Shown: positions 1 to 8,693 of the stretch, piece by piece | Position numbering within the stretch: the stretch's first letter is position 1 | Layout: each line of letters begins with the position of its first letter | Assembly: GCA_045533485.1 (NCBI GenBank) | Contig: JAZSHX010000043.1 | Coordinates: forward strand, 5,859-69,858 | Source of the DNA: Scatosoma sp045533485 | Lineage (GTDB): Bacteria > Bacillota > Clostridia > Christensenellales > Borkfalkiaceae | Direction of reading: 5' to 3' | DNA length: 64,000 bases | Program-made: the position numbers and the translations under genes | Notes under the pieces: generated by a model | The model's database searches: none | What the model was told of the DNA's origin: nothing | Seen by the model: only the letters and a program-made list of their open reading frames with translations

Positions 1-507
1 TGCGTAGTAAAACGCGCGGCGGTAGCCCCTGAAATGCTGGTGCATAGCGGCCCTGCTAAAGTGTATGAAAGCGAAGAACAATGTATCGCGGCAATTTACG
101 GCGGTAAAATCCAAAAGGGCGACGTGGTGGTTATCCGCTACGAAGGTCCTGCAGGCGGTCCTGGGATGCGCGAAATGCTTTCGCCTACGTCCGCAATCGC
201 AGGTATGGGCTTGGATAAAGACGTGGCGCTCATTACGGACGGTAGATTTTCCGGTGCAACGCGCGGCGCGTCCATCGGTCACGTTTCTCCCGAAGCGGTT
301 TCGGGCGGTATGATTGCGTACGTGCAAGACGGCGATATCATTTCTATTGATATCCCTAATTATAAAATCCACGTGGATATTTCCAGTGAAGAGCTTGCAA
401 AGCGCAAAGCAAACACCGTTTTGAAGAAAAAGCAAGTAAGCGGTTATTTGAAGAGATACGCTTCCCAAGTATCTTCTGCCGATAAAGGCGCAATTATCAA
501 TAAATAA
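1..507 (+). CDS. ilvD: Dihydroxy-acid dehydratase, C-terminal part (5' end outside window)
   Basis: This open frame runs in from before base 1 and ends at a TAA at 505-507. It encodes the last 168 residues of dihydroxy-acid dehydratase, the Fe-S enzyme that makes the 2-oxo acid precursors of valine, isoleucine and leucine. The signature DGRFSGATRGASIGHVSPEA is visible, preceded by GPAGGPGMREM, both typical of the C-terminal barrel of the IlvD/Edd family. The catalytic Fe-S cysteines belong to the missing N-terminal part. leuC follows after about 40 bases on the same strand, so it lies in an ilv-leu operon. IlvD rather than Edd is chosen from this context. Confidence 0.95.
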   Translation, partial: CVVKRAAVAPEMLVHSGPAKVYESEEQCIAAIYGGKIQKGDVVVIRYEGPAGGPGMREMLSPTSAIAGMGLDKDVALITDGRFSGATRGASIGHVSPEAVSGGMIAYVQDGDIISIDIPNYKIHVDISSEELAKRKANTVLKKKQVSGYLKRYASQVSSADKGAIINK

Positions 508-515
508 AAACAGCG

Positions 516-533
516 TACCATGTACGCATTGAA
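516..533 (+). repeat. Dispersed gene-boundary motif, copy 1
   Basis: TACCATGTACGCATTGAA lies between ilvD and leuC, 16 bases before the leuC start. It belongs to a family of short related sequences at gene boundaries in this window; see the finding on the dispersed motif. Confidence 0.5.
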
Positions 534-549
534 TAAAGGAAACAATAAT

Positions 550-1812
550 ATGTCTATGACAATGACGCAAAAAATCCTTGCGGCGCACGCAGGGCTTGAC
601 AAAGTAGAAGCAGGGCAGCTCGTTCTTGTAAACTTAGACAGAGTGCTCGGCAACGATATCACTTCCCCCGTGGCAATCAAGGAATTTGACCGTATCGGCG
701 CGGATAAAGTGTACGATAAAGACAAGGTGACGATGGTTATGGACCATTTCGCACCCAACAAGGACATCAAAGCCGCCGTGCAATGCAAAACTTGCCGTGA
801 TTTTTGCGACAAGTACGACGTGACGCATTTCTACGACGTGGGAAAAATGGGCATCGAACACGCCTTGCTCCCTGAAAAGGGCTTGGTTGTCCCTGGGGAC
901 GTAGTCATCGGCGCGGACTCCCACACCTGCACCTACGGCGCGCTTGGCGCGTTTTCGACGGGCGTTGGCTCGACGGATATGGCGTGCGGTATGGCAACGG
1001 GCAAAGCATGGTTGAAAGTGCCGTCTGCTATCAAGTTTGTTTTAAAAGGCAAGCTCAACAAATTCGTGTCGGGAAAAGACGTAATTTTGCACATTATCGG
1101 CAAAATCGGCGTAGACGGTGCATTGTATAAATCTATGGAATTTGTGGGCGACGGCGTAAAATCGCTGACCATTTTCGACAGACTTACCATTGCGAATATG
1201 GCAATTGAAGCAGGCGCAAAAAACGGTATTTTTGAAGTGGACGAGCAAACGCAAGCGTACGTAAAAGAACGGACGGACAAACCGTTTGTCGCATACAAAG
1301 CGGACGAAGACGCCGTGTACGACGAAACGTACGAAATCGATTTATCCACGATTAAATCGACGGTGGCGTTCCCGCACTTGCCCGAAAACACCAAAACGTT
1401 CGACGAAATCGGCGATATTGCCATCGACCAAGTGGTGATCGGCTCTTGCACCAACGGACATTACAAGGATTTAGAAGAAGCAGCACAAATTTTCAAAGGC
1501 AAACAAGTGGCAAAACGCGTGCGCGCTATCATTATTCCTGCAACGCAGGACATTTACTTAAAAGCAATGGAAAACGGGCTGTTGAAAATCTTTATCGAAG
1601 CAGGCTGCGTAGTTTCCACCCCCACGTGCGGTCCTTGCTTAGGCGGTTATATGGGCATTTTGGCGGCAGGCGAACGCGCCGTTGCTACCACCAACCGTAA
1701 CTTTGTCGGCCGTATGGGACACGTGGATTCCGAAGTGTATTTGGCGTCCCCTGCGGTAGCGGCGGCAAGTGCAATTACGGGTAAAATTTCCGCGCCTGAG
1801 GAGGTAATGTAA
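550..1812 (+). CDS. leuC: 3-isopropylmalate dehydratase large subunit
   Basis: This subunit isomerises 2- to 3-isopropylmalate in leucine synthesis, as a complex with LeuD. The start at 550 (MSMTMTQKIL) is preferred over an in-frame ATG at 520 because AAAGGA lies just upstream and family members begin at MTxTxKIL; the 520 ATG also falls inside the dispersed motif. The protein is 420 residues, the size of the short clostridial/archaeal LeuC type. Iron-sulfur ligands are visible in GSCTNG and in TPTCGPCLGG, and GADSHTCTYGALGAFSTGVG is the aconitase-family substrate loop. Its TAA shares one base with the leuD ATG, indicating translational coupling. The Fe-S fold and partner are from family knowledge. 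Confidence 0.96.
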   Translation: MSMTMTQKILAAHAGLDKVEAGQLVLVNLDRVLGNDITSPVAIKEFDRIGADKVYDKDKVTMVMDHFAPNKDIKAAVQCKTCRDFCDKYDVTHFYDVGKMGIEHALLPEKGLVVPGDVVIGADSHTCTYGALGAFSTGVGSTDMACGMATGKAWLKVPSAIKFVLKGKLNKFVSGKDVILHIIGKIGVDGALYKSMEFVGDGVKSLTIFDRLTIANMAIEAGAKNGIFEVDEQTQAYVKERTDKPFVAYKADEDAVYDETYEIDLSTIKSTVAFPHLPENTKTFDEIGDIAIDQVVIGSCTNGHYKDLEEAAQIFKGKQVAKRVRAIIIPATQDIYLKAMENGLLKIFIEAGCVVSTPTCGPCLGGYMGILAAGERAVATTNRNFVGRMGHVDSEVYLASPAVAAASAITGKISAPEEVM

Positions 1813-2303
1813 TGGTTTTTAAGGGTAAATCTATCAACTACGGCGACAACGTAGATACGGACGTAATTATTCCTGCAAGATATTTGAATACCAGCGATAA
1901 AAAGGAGCTGGCATCCCACTGTATGGAAGATATCGACAAGGATTTTGTGAACAAAGTGCAAAAGGGCGATATCATCACGGCTGGGTTTAACTTTGGCTGC
2001 GGTTCTTCCCGTGAACACGCGCCTATCGCTATCAAGGAAAGCGGTATCTCGCTTGTAATTGCAAGAAGCTTTGCGCGTATTTTCTACCGCAACGCAATCA
2101 ACATCGGGCTTGCCATTGTGGAATGCCCCGAAGCGGTAGACGGTATTAAGGACGGCGATATCGTGGAAGCCGATTTGGATAACGGCGTCATTTACAACCG
2201 CACCAGCGGTGCGTCGTTCAAAACGCAGCCGTTCCCCCCGTTTATCCAAAAAATTATTGAAAACGGTGGGCTAGTGGCTTCTATTCAAAAGGGCGACATC
2301 TAA
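1812..2303 (+). CDS. leuD: 3-isopropylmalate dehydratase small subunit
   Basis: This is the swivel-domain subunit that completes the active site of LeuC. At 163 residues it matches the short clostridial/archaeal form. The conserved FGCGSSREHAP loop is present around residues 60-70, with NYGDNVDTDVIIPARYL near the N-terminus. The ATG overlaps the leuC stop by one base, and GAGGTAATG just upstream supplies the ribosome binding site. A 192-base non-coding gap follows before the next gene, so the operon may be interrupted or punctuated here. Confidence 0.96.
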   Translation: MVFKGKSINYGDNVDTDVIIPARYLNTSDKKELASHCMEDIDKDFVNKVQKGDIITAGFNFGCGSSREHAPIAIKESGISLVIARSFARIFYRNAINIGLAIVECPEAVDGIKDGDIVEADLDNGVIYNRTSGASFKTQPFPPFIQKIIENGGLVASIQKGDI

Positions 2304-2495
2304 AACGACGTATAAGCGTCGCAATCCCACGTTAACCTTGCGTTTTCCCTTGTCGCGCACGCTTTAGTACGCTCCCTGCGGGAAAGCCGCGGCTGCCTTG
2401 GCTTGCTCGCTTCTCCGCCGTTTTGCAAAAGCGCAAATTAGACTACATTTTACGCATTTCTTAAAAAATGACGCTACCATGTACGGGGTGAAGGT
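2304..2495. other. Non-coding gap between leuD and the TIM-barrel gene
   Basis: No open frame or clear promoter was found in these 192 bases. They contain GC-rich patches such as CCGCGGCTGCC and end with copy 2 of the dispersed motif. It may be an intergenic repeat or mRNA-processing spacer; I see no clean terminator. Confidence 0.4.
2475..2492 (+). repeat. Dispersed gene-boundary motif, copy 2
   Basis: TACCATGTACGGGGTGAA ends 3 bases before the ATG at 2496. Its 3' end, GGGGTGA, resembles the Shine-Dalgarno sequence and seems to act as the ribosome binding site of the downstream gene. Confidence 0.5.
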
Positions 2496-4517
2496 ATGAA
2501 ACGTAACTGGCACTGGATAGAACTGATAGGGTTTGACAACACGCTGCCCGATTTTGGCGTGGAAGCGTTTTTATCGCGCTTAGCGGAAGCACCCGAAGGT
2601 ATTTCCATTTTATTTTCCAACCTTGATTTCGTCAATGCCTTTCGCGCGGACGAAAAGGAATTTTTCTTGCGCCCCTGCGATTGCTCGTACGACGGGCATC
2701 CGTTCGGGGAAGAACACGCGCGCCAAGCGTGGACGAACGTACAGCTAAAAGCGCTTATAAAAACGTTGCAAGCGCGTGATATCAAGGTCGTCTTTTCCAT
2801 TTTTAATTATGCCGTATATCATGACGAAAACGGACAAACGGTAGTTTCGTCTTTTGCAAGCGAACATCCACAGCTTTTTAATTACAATCAAAATTTCCAA
2901 AAATCCACCACGTTAAATTTTGCAAAAACCATGCAAGGCGGCGGTTTGTACGGGGCATATTTTGTCGAAAAATTAAAGCAAGTTATCGATTATTATGGGT
3001 TTGACGGCGTACAGCTTGCCGATGGGATTTCCCACTCGCGCCCGTCTATCGAAAACGGGGATTTTACCGACGAAATCGTGGGGCAGTTTAGACAATGGTT
3101 GCAAAACAACGGCAAAAACGTATCGAAAAAATTATGTGACGTCGGCGACGACGTAGAAAAATACCGCGTAAGGCGCAAGTATATCCTGCGCAATTTATAT
3201 TTTGAGTTTTTGCTCTTTACCGATGCTTGCTATCAACAATTTTACGATTGTCTGTATGCAAAGGTCGATCCAAAAAAATATATCATCATCTTAAACACCT
3301 TTTGGACGCGCGATCCCTTTGAAGCGTTTTATCGCTATGGCGTAGATTATCGAACGGCGTATCACAAGGACGTGTATGCGTTTATGATAGAGGACGTGTC
3401 GCCCAACTATCCGGTGCTAATGAAAAACGATCGGGGCGGCGTCACGCCTTGTATGAAAGACGTCAAATACAGCCATTATGAGTTTTTCACTATGCAAACC
3501 TTTCTAAAAGCGCTGTTGCCGCAGGCAAAATTTGTTTCTTTGTCCGCTGTTCGCGACACGCAGGAACAATGGAACGCTATCCACGATACGACGAACGAAT
3601 TGACGCGCGCTATCTATCGACGGGAAAACTGTAAAATTTTTCACGACGGTCAATGGATGAATTGCTCTTCCGCACCCTTTTATTGCCTTTCGGACGGTGT
3701 GCCTGCGCACGACTGGGCGCTTATGAACAAGCTTGAAAATAGGCGCGCGGAGAATGTTTGCGGCGTGTTGGGGTATACCTACTTCTATGCACGCGACGCA
3801 GTGAAAAAAGAAGTGCAAGCGTATGCGAAAACCCGTGTATATACAGCGCAAAAAACGGTGAACGAGCTGTTAAAATGCGGCGCGCAAATTTGCGGTGCGG
3901 TAACGCCTGAAAGCGTGCAAGACCTTTCTTCGCCTATCCTTGCGCTTTTCCCTGAAAATTATTCGCAAGAAGAACAACAGGCGTTGCTTGCCAGCAAAGC
4001 TCCCACCGTTATTCTTTCGTATAAGCAAGCGTATGGGCAAGAGCTTTACCGCGGAAACGTTATCCTTTCGGTGCGCAACGCATCGTTTGCCTTGACGGAC
4101 GAACAGATACAAGCTTTGCGCAGTGTGGATACGTGGAAGCGTTGCAATAAAATTGCGGAAAATGCAAACGGCGCGGTGTGGACTTCGCCCTTGCGTTATC
4201 AAGAGTGGAACGAACGGTTTTTGCGACGGTTAAGCGCGATTTTGAACGCGTGGGCAGGCGCGCCCAACGTAGTGGAAGAACAAGCGTGCGAGTGTAAAAT
4301 TACCACCTTCCAAACGGGCGAAAATCGTTTCGTTATGCTGGTGAGCAACGATGAATACTGGGTGTCGCGACCGAAGATTAGCTTTCCCAAACCTTTGCAA
4401 AGCGTAAAATCGCTTACCAAATACGCAGGGTATCGCGTTCCCGTTTATAAAAACAGTTTTTTCCCCAAGGTTGCGCCAAGAAGTATGGAAATCATAGAAA
4501 TAGAAACACAAAAATGA
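2496..4517 (+). CDS. Putative TIM-barrel glycosidase-like protein
   Basis: A 673-residue protein without signal peptide or membrane segment, so probably cytoplasmic. The N-terminal 350 residues read like a (beta/alpha)8 glycosidase-type barrel: GISILFSNLDF, DIKVVFSIFNY, YGFDGVQLADGISHSRPS and YIIILNTFW look like successive beta strands, and the acidic residue in FDGVQLADG is where such barrels place catalytic or binding residues. The C-terminal part (about 580-673) looks like a beta-rich domain. I cannot assign a GH family or substrate. Its position between leuD and leuB is odd because nothing suggests a role in leucine synthesis. Spacing to leuB is only 24 bases, so the two are probably co-transcribed. 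Confidence 0.55.
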   Translation: MKRNWHWIELIGFDNTLPDFGVEAFLSRLAEAPEGISILFSNLDFVNAFRADEKEFFLRPCDCSYDGHPFGEEHARQAWTNVQLKALIKTLQARDIKVVFSIFNYAVYHDENGQTVVSSFASEHPQLFNYNQNFQKSTTLNFAKTMQGGGLYGAYFVEKLKQVIDYYGFDGVQLADGISHSRPSIENGDFTDEIVGQFRQWLQNNGKNVSKKLCDVGDDVEKYRVRRKYILRNLYFEFLLFTDACYQQFYDCLYAKVDPKKYIIILNTFWTRDPFEAFYRYGVDYRTAYHKDVYAFMIEDVSPNYPVLMKNDRGGVTPCMKDVKYSHYEFFTMQTFLKALLPQAKFVSLSAVRDTQEQWNAIHDTTNELTRAIYRRENCKIFHDGQWMNCSSAPFYCLSDGVPAHDWALMNKLENRRAENVCGVLGYTYFYARDAVKKEVQAYAKTRVYTAQKTVNELLKCGAQICGAVTPESVQDLSSPILALFPENYSQEEQQALLASKAPTVILSYKQAYGQELYRGNVILSVRNASFALTDEQIQALRSVDTWKRCNKIAENANGAVWTSPLRYQEWNERFLRRLSAILNAWAGAPNVVEEQACECKITTFQTGENRFVMLVSNDEYWVSRPKISFPKPLQSVKSLTKYAGYRVPVYKNSFFPKVAPRSMEIIEIETQK

Positions 4518-4519
4518 GC

Positions 4520-4538
4520 TACCCAGGTATGAGGTGAA
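4520..4538 (+). repeat. Dispersed gene-boundary motif, copy 3
   Basis: TACCCAGGTATGAGGTGAA ends 3 bases before the leuB ATG. Its tail GAGGTGA is a strong Shine-Dalgarno sequence, so the repeat doubles as the leuB ribosome binding site. Confidence 0.5.
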
Positions 4539-4541
4539 AGT

Positions 4542-5612
4542 ATGAAAACATATAAAATAGCATTATTAAAAGGGGACGGCATCGGCCCTGAAATCGTAGA
4601 CAGCGCGGTGCGCGTATTGCAAGCGGTGGGCGAAAAATATGGTCTGTCCTTTGCGTTTACGCCGTATCTTATCGGCGGCTGCGCCATCGACGCATGCGGC
4701 GAACCTTTGCCCAAAGCAACGGTGGACGGCTGTCTTGCAAGCGATAGCGTGTTGCTCGGCGCGGTAGGCGGCCCGAAGTGGGACAATTTAGCAGGCAATA
4801 TGCGCCCTGAAAAAGCGCTTTTGGGGATTCGCGCGGCGATGGGGCTTTTCACCAACCTGCGCCCTGCAAAATTATATCCTGCGCTCAAAGACGAATGTCC
4901 TTTGCGTGCGGATATCGTAGAAAACGGCTTTGATATTATGATTGTCCGTGAGCTTACGGGCGGTATCTATTTTGGCGAACGCGGTTATCGCGAAGGCAAG
5001 TACGGCGAAGAAGCGTATGACACGGAAGCGTACAGCCGTATGGAAATCGAGCGTATTGCGCGCGTAGCGTTTGAAACGGCAAGAAAGCGCAAGAAGAAAT
5101 TGACCAGCATCGATAAGGCGAACGTGTTGGAAACCTCCCGTTTATGGCGTAAAATCGTGCACGAAATTGCGGCGGAATATCCCGACGTGGAAGTGCAGGA
5201 TATGCTTGTCGACAACGCGGCGATGCAGCTTGTGAGAAACCCGTCGCAATTCGACGTAATTGTAACCAGCAATATGTTCGGGGATATTTTATCCGACGAA
5301 GCTTCGCAAATCACGGGCTCTATCGGTATGTTGCCGTCGGCGTCTTTGTCGGGCGGTACGCGCGGTTTGTACGAGCCCATCCACGGCTCTGCACCCGATA
5401 TTGCAGGAAAAAATATCGCCAACCCGATCGCAACCATTTTATCGGCGGCTATGATGCTCTTATACGCTTTTGACGAAAAGCAAGCTTCGCAAGCGATTGT
5501 CGACGCGGTGGATAAAGTGTTAAACGACGGGTATCGCACGGCGGATTTGGCGCACGGAAAACCTGCGCTTTCCACAGTGGAAATGACGGATAAAATTATT
5601 GAAAATATATAA
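4542..5612 (+). CDS. leuB: 3-isopropylmalate dehydrogenase
   Basis: LeuB oxidises and decarboxylates 3-isopropylmalate with NAD+, the third leucine-specific step. At 356 residues it has the usual length. Family motifs are clear: GDGIGPEIV near the N-terminus, LTGGIYFGERGYREG (substrate-binding segment), SIDKANVLETSRLWR, the metal-binding DILSDEASQITGS, and LYEPIHGSAPDIAGKNIANP (the NAD-binding region). Start at 4542 is fixed by GAGGTGA five bases upstream. The DUF815 ATPase gene starts 9 bases after the stop, so the pair is probably on one transcript. Confidence 0.97.
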   Translation: MKTYKIALLKGDGIGPEIVDSAVRVLQAVGEKYGLSFAFTPYLIGGCAIDACGEPLPKATVDGCLASDSVLLGAVGGPKWDNLAGNMRPEKALLGIRAAMGLFTNLRPAKLYPALKDECPLRADIVENGFDIMIVRELTGGIYFGERGYREGKYGEEAYDTEAYSRMEIERIARVAFETARKRKKKLTSIDKANVLETSRLWRKIVHEIAAEYPDVEVQDMLVDNAAMQLVRNPSQFDVIVTSNMFGDILSDEASQITGSIGMLPSASLSGGTRGLYEPIHGSAPDIAGKNIANPIATILSAAMMLLYAFDEKQASQAIVDAVDKVLNDGYRTADLAHGKPALSTVEMTDKIIENI

Positions 5613-5621
5613 AGAGAAATT

Positions 5622-6812
5622 ATGAAAAACAACAAAGTGCAACAACTGTATAGCAAGCTGTGCTTAACCAGCGTTTTGCAGGGCGTAACCAAGCACGCGC
5701 TGTTTGAAAAGTTTTTTGTTTACTGTGAAACGCCTGCAAGCGATAAGGCAAGCAAGCGTAAGGCGTACGCGGCGTTCGTGGCGGAAATTTACACCCACGG
5801 CGGCAACGTTACCAAGCTTGTGGAAAAGCTTATATACGAAGACGAAAACGTGTACGTAAAGGCGGCGGCGAACGGCCAAACGCCTGCGGACGCGATTTGT
5901 CAAGCGGTGCAAAAGGAGCTGGCGGCGTTTGGAGAATTTGCTGGTTTGACCGTGCAAGATTTCGCGCTGGATATGGGCGAAGATGCCGACGATTTGCCGT
6001 CCTTTGACAGCGAATATATCCAGCTTGCGTTGCGCTATGAAAAACGCTTGCGTGACGTGAAAAAATACGGCTACGGCATATTCTCTTCGCAGGGGATGTT
6101 CCGTTTGTCCGACGAAAAGCAAATTCAACCGATTGCCAGCGCCGATAAGGTGAGTATGGACGATTTTATCGGCTATGAGCAGGAGCGCGAACAGGTGGTA
6201 GCCAACACGCGCGCGTTTATCGAAGGGAGACACGCGGCGAACGTGCTTTTGTGCGGCGACGCAGGCGCAGGCAAATCTTCGACGGTAAAAGCGGTGGCAA
6301 ACGCCTTTTTCAAGGACGGTATACGCCTGATTGAAATTAGAAAAGACCAGCTTTCCCTTTTGCCGCTCGTGATGTCGAAAATTGTCGGCAACCCCTTGAA
6401 GTTTATCATTTTTATCGACGATTTGTCTTTTAACCGCAGCGACGATAATTTCAGTATGTTAAAAGCGGCTTTGGAAGGTTCGGCAAGCGCAAAGGCGGAA
6501 AACGCCGTTATTTACGCGACCAGCAACCGCCGTCATATTATAAAAGAAAGCTTTGGCGACAGAGAAGGCGACGACGTGCATAGAAACGATACGCTGCAAG
6601 AAACGCTTTCCCTTTCCGAACGGTTCGGGTTGGTGGTATTGTTCTCCAAACCCAACAAAATTTTGTATTTACAAATTGTAAAAGAGCTTGCTAAAAAATA
6701 CGGCGTGGATATGGAAGAAAGCGCGTTGGAAACGCAGGCGGAAGCGTTTGCGATTAGAAAGGGCAACCGCAGCGCGCGTTGCGCAGAACAGTTCGTACAA
6801 AGCTTATTATAA
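5622..6812 (+). CDS. DUF815 family AAA+ ATP-binding protein
   Basis: A 396-residue protein of the DUF815 family, AAA+-type ATPases of unknown function. Walker A is GDAGAGKSS (about residues 211-219) and Walker B is FIIFIDDLSF (about 263-272), followed by a sensor-like YATSNRRHI. The N-terminal 180 residues are helical and poorly conserved, with the FIGYEQER segment introducing the ATPase core as in other family members. It is inserted in the ilv-leu gene string, 9 bases after leuB and about 90 bases before ilvA. Family membership is sure; any link to amino-acid synthesis is only positional. Confidence 0.85.
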   Translation: MKNNKVQQLYSKLCLTSVLQGVTKHALFEKFFVYCETPASDKASKRKAYAAFVAEIYTHGGNVTKLVEKLIYEDENVYVKAAANGQTPADAICQAVQKELAAFGEFAGLTVQDFALDMGEDADDLPSFDSEYIQLALRYEKRLRDVKKYGYGIFSSQGMFRLSDEKQIQPIASADKVSMDDFIGYEQEREQVVANTRAFIEGRHAANVLLCGDAGAGKSSTVKAVANAFFKDGIRLIEIRKDQLSLLPLVMSKIVGNPLKFIIFIDDLSFNRSDDNFSMLKAALEGSASAKAENAVIYATSNRRHIIKESFGDREGDDVHRNDTLQETLSLSERFGLVVLFSKPNKILYLQIVKELAKKYGVDMEESALETQAEAFAIRKGNRSARCAEQFVQSLL

Positions 6813-6853
6813 GACGGTACGGCTAAAAAATAGCGAGCAAAAGTAAAAACGAT

Positions 6854-6873
6854 GGGGGCAGGTATGCGACGAA
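6854..6873 (+). repeat. Dispersed gene-boundary motif, copy 4
   Basis: GGGGGCAGGTATGCGACGAA lies in the DUF815-ilvA gap. GGGCAG can pair with CTGCCC about 20 bases further on, so this copy sits in a possible hairpin ahead of ilvA. Confidence 0.45.
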
Positions 6874-6904
6874 CGGTAAAATCTGCCCGTAGCAAGGAGA
6901 AAAT

Positions 6905-8098
6905 ATGTTGACGATTGATAACGTGTATAGAGCCAGCAACGCGCTCAAAGACGTGGTGAGAAAGACGGACGTTTTATATGCGCCTAAGCTGTGCCCGGGG
7001 GCGGATTTGTACTTAAAAACGGAAAATTTACAAATCACGGGTTCGTTCAAGGTGCGCGGCGCGTATTATAAAATGACGCAGCTTACCAAAGAAGAAAAGG
7101 CTCGCGGCGTAATTGCCTGTTCGGCAGGTAACCACGCGCAAGGCGTGGCGTTGGCGGCGCAAAAGAACGGAATTAAAGCGGTAATTTGCTTGCCCGACGG
7201 CGCGCCCATTTCCAAGGTGGAAGCGACGAAAAGCTACGGCGCGGAAGTGTGCCTTGTGGAAGGCGTGTACGACGACGCGTATAAAAAGGCGTTAGAGCTT
7301 CGCGATGAAAAAGGCTACACCTTTATTCACCCGTTTGACGATGAAGACGTAATCGCAGGGCAGGGTACGATTGCTTTGGAGCTTATCGAACAAATTCCCG
7401 ATTTAGACGCAGTGCTCGTGCCTATCGGCGGCGGCGGCTTGATTTCGGGTATTGCCTACACCATCAAAACCATCAATCCGCGCGTAAAAGTGTACGGCGT
7501 ACAGGCAAGCGGCGCGCCGTCCATGAAAAAGTCGGTGGATAGCGGCGAAAAGCAGGAGCTTGCGTCCGTTTCCACGATAGCCGACGGTATCGCGGTGAAA
7601 AAGCCCGGGGATAATACGTTTAAGCTGTGCAGTCAATACGTAGACGAAATCGTAACGGTGACGGACGACGAAATTTCCGCGGCGATTTTGGCGCTTATGG
7701 AACAGCACAAGCTGGTCACCGAAGGCGCAGGGGCAGTGCCCGTGGCGGCGGCAATGTTTAGAAAAATAGATTTGCAGGGCAAAAAAGCGGTGTGCTTGCT
7801 TTCGGGCGGGAATATCGACGTGACCATTTTATCGCGCGTTATCAAGCGTGGGCTTTTGATGTCGGGCAGAAACTGCCAGCTTATGATTGAGCTTATGGAT
7901 AAGCCCGGACAACTGAAAAACGTGTCGCGCATTATCGCCGATTTGGGCGGTAACGTGACCAGCGTACACCACGAACGCGCCAACGAAGGTTCGGACGTCA
8001 ACGGTTGCTATTTACGCATCTTGTTGGAAACGCGTAACTTTGCGCATATCGAAGAAATTAAAAAGGCATTGACCGATTACGGTTTCAAATTGCTTTGA
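6905..8098 (+). CDS. ilvA: Threonine ammonia-lyase (threonine dehydratase)
   Basis: This PLP enzyme deaminates threonine to 2-oxobutyrate, the entry step to isoleucine. PLP-binding features are TGSFKVRGAYYK (Schiff-base lysine near residue 51), SAGNHAQGVA and the phosphate-binding GGGGLISG. Residues from about 325 to 397 form a single ACT-like regulatory domain (IELMDKPGQLKNVSRIIADL), giving the 397-residue short type rather than the two-domain E. coli IlvA. AAGGAG lies 6 bases before the ATG. The biosynthetic role is inferred from the ilv/leu neighbours; short single-ACT forms can also be catabolic. ridA follows directly, matching its need to remove enamine/imine intermediates made by this enzyme. 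Confidence 0.95.
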   Translation: MLTIDNVYRASNALKDVVRKTDVLYAPKLCPGADLYLKTENLQITGSFKVRGAYYKMTQLTKEEKARGVIACSAGNHAQGVALAAQKNGIKAVICLPDGAPISKVEATKSYGAEVCLVEGVYDDAYKKALELRDEKGYTFIHPFDDEDVIAGQGTIALELIEQIPDLDAVLVPIGGGGLISGIAYTIKTINPRVKVYGVQASGAPSMKKSVDSGEKQELASVSTIADGIAVKKPGDNTFKLCSQYVDEIVTVTDDEISAAILALMEQHKLVTEGAGAVPVAAAMFRKIDLQGKKAVCLLSGGNIDVTILSRVIKRGLLMSGRNCQLMIELMDKPGQLKNVSRIIADLGGNVTSVHHERANEGSDVNGCYLRILLETRNFAHIEEIKKALTDYGFKLL

Positions 8099-8131
8099 TG
8101 GGATAAACATACGAAAAAGGAGAAAAAGAAT

Positions 8132-8512
8132 ATGCAAATCAAGAAAGTAGTAACGGTAAAAGCACCTGCGGCAATCGGGCCGTATTCACAAGCCATCGTT
8201 TGCGGTGATATGGTATACACGTCGGGACAAATTCCCCTTAATCCCTTGACGGGCAAAGTGGATACGGAAACTATTGAAGCGCAAACACGGCAGGTTATGC
8301 AAAATTTGGGCGCAGTGCTGCAAGCGGCAGGCAGCGGTTTTGAAATGGCGGTAAAAACCACTTGTTTCCTTGCTGATATCAATGATTTTGCGGCGTTTAA
8401 CTCCGTGTACTCGGAATATTTTACCACGAAACCTGCAAGAAGCTGCGTGGCGGTGAAAGATTTGCCTAAGGGCGTAAAGGTGGAAGTGGAAGTGATTGCC
8501 GCATTGAAGTAA
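8132..8512 (+). CDS. ridA: RidA family reactive intermediate/imine deaminase
   Basis: A 126-residue protein that hydrolyses 2-aminoacrylate and 2-aminocrotonate, the toxic enamine/imine products of PLP dehydratases. Family signatures are AAIGPYSQAI at residues 11-20, TSGQIPLNPLTGKV and the C-terminal RSCVAVKDLPKGVKVEVEVIA with the conserved arginine. AAGGAGAAAAAG precedes the ATG. It lies 33 bases after ilvA, the classic functional pairing, and a terminator hairpin follows, so it ends the ilv-leu cluster. Confidence 0.95.
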   Translation: MQIKKVVTVKAPAAIGPYSQAIVCGDMVYTSGQIPLNPLTGKVDTETIEAQTRQVMQNLGAVLQAAGSGFEMAVKTTCFLADINDFAAFNSVYSEYFTTKPARSCVAVKDLPKGVKVEVEVIAALK

Positions 8513-8536
8513 GGGCAAAAACAGACGAAGAGTATG

Positions 8537-8572
8537 AAAAACGGGCTGAGAGAAAATCGGCCTGTTTTTTAT
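8537..8572 (+). terminator. Intrinsic terminator after ridA
   Basis: AAAACGGGC pairs with GCCTGTTTT (one G-U) and runs into a T tract; it closes the ilv-leu-ridA cluster. Confidence 0.7.
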
Positions 8573-8598
8573 TGCCGAAAAAAGTTGCGCTATACGTA

Positions 8599-8627
8599 TT
8601 GACAAACGCATAAATGCGTGTTATAAT
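8599..8627 (+). promoter_or_regulatory. Sigma-A promoter with internal operator, surface-glycan operon
   Basis: TTGACA (8599-8604) and TATAAT (8622-8627) are both consensus with 17-base spacing. A perfect 6-base inverted repeat, ACGCAT-AA-ATGCGT (8606-8619), fills the spacer, a position where a bound repressor would block RNA polymerase. Confidence 0.85.
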
Positions 8628-8633
8628 AACATA

Positions 8634-8652
8634 CAGGGCTTAGAAAGCCCTG
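8634..8652 (+). other. 5'-UTR hairpin
   Basis: CAGGGCT-TAGAA-AGCCCTG forms a perfect 7-base stem beginning right at the predicted transcription start. It may stabilise the 5' end of the mRNA. There is no T tract, so it is not a terminator. Confidence 0.5.
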
Positions 8653-8693
8653 CGCACGTATAGAAACAAACGGTTAAGTGATAAGGGGTAAAC

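Noticed and set aside
520..549. Upstream in-frame ATG for leuC at 520
   Set aside because: It lies in the dispersed motif and has no ribosome site; homologous LeuC proteins begin at the 550 start.
444..812. Minus-strand and other-frame open frames inside ilvD-leuC and throughout the coding backbone
   Set aside because: They are long only because the opposite strand codes; their translations are low-complexity, lack ribosome sites and match no family.
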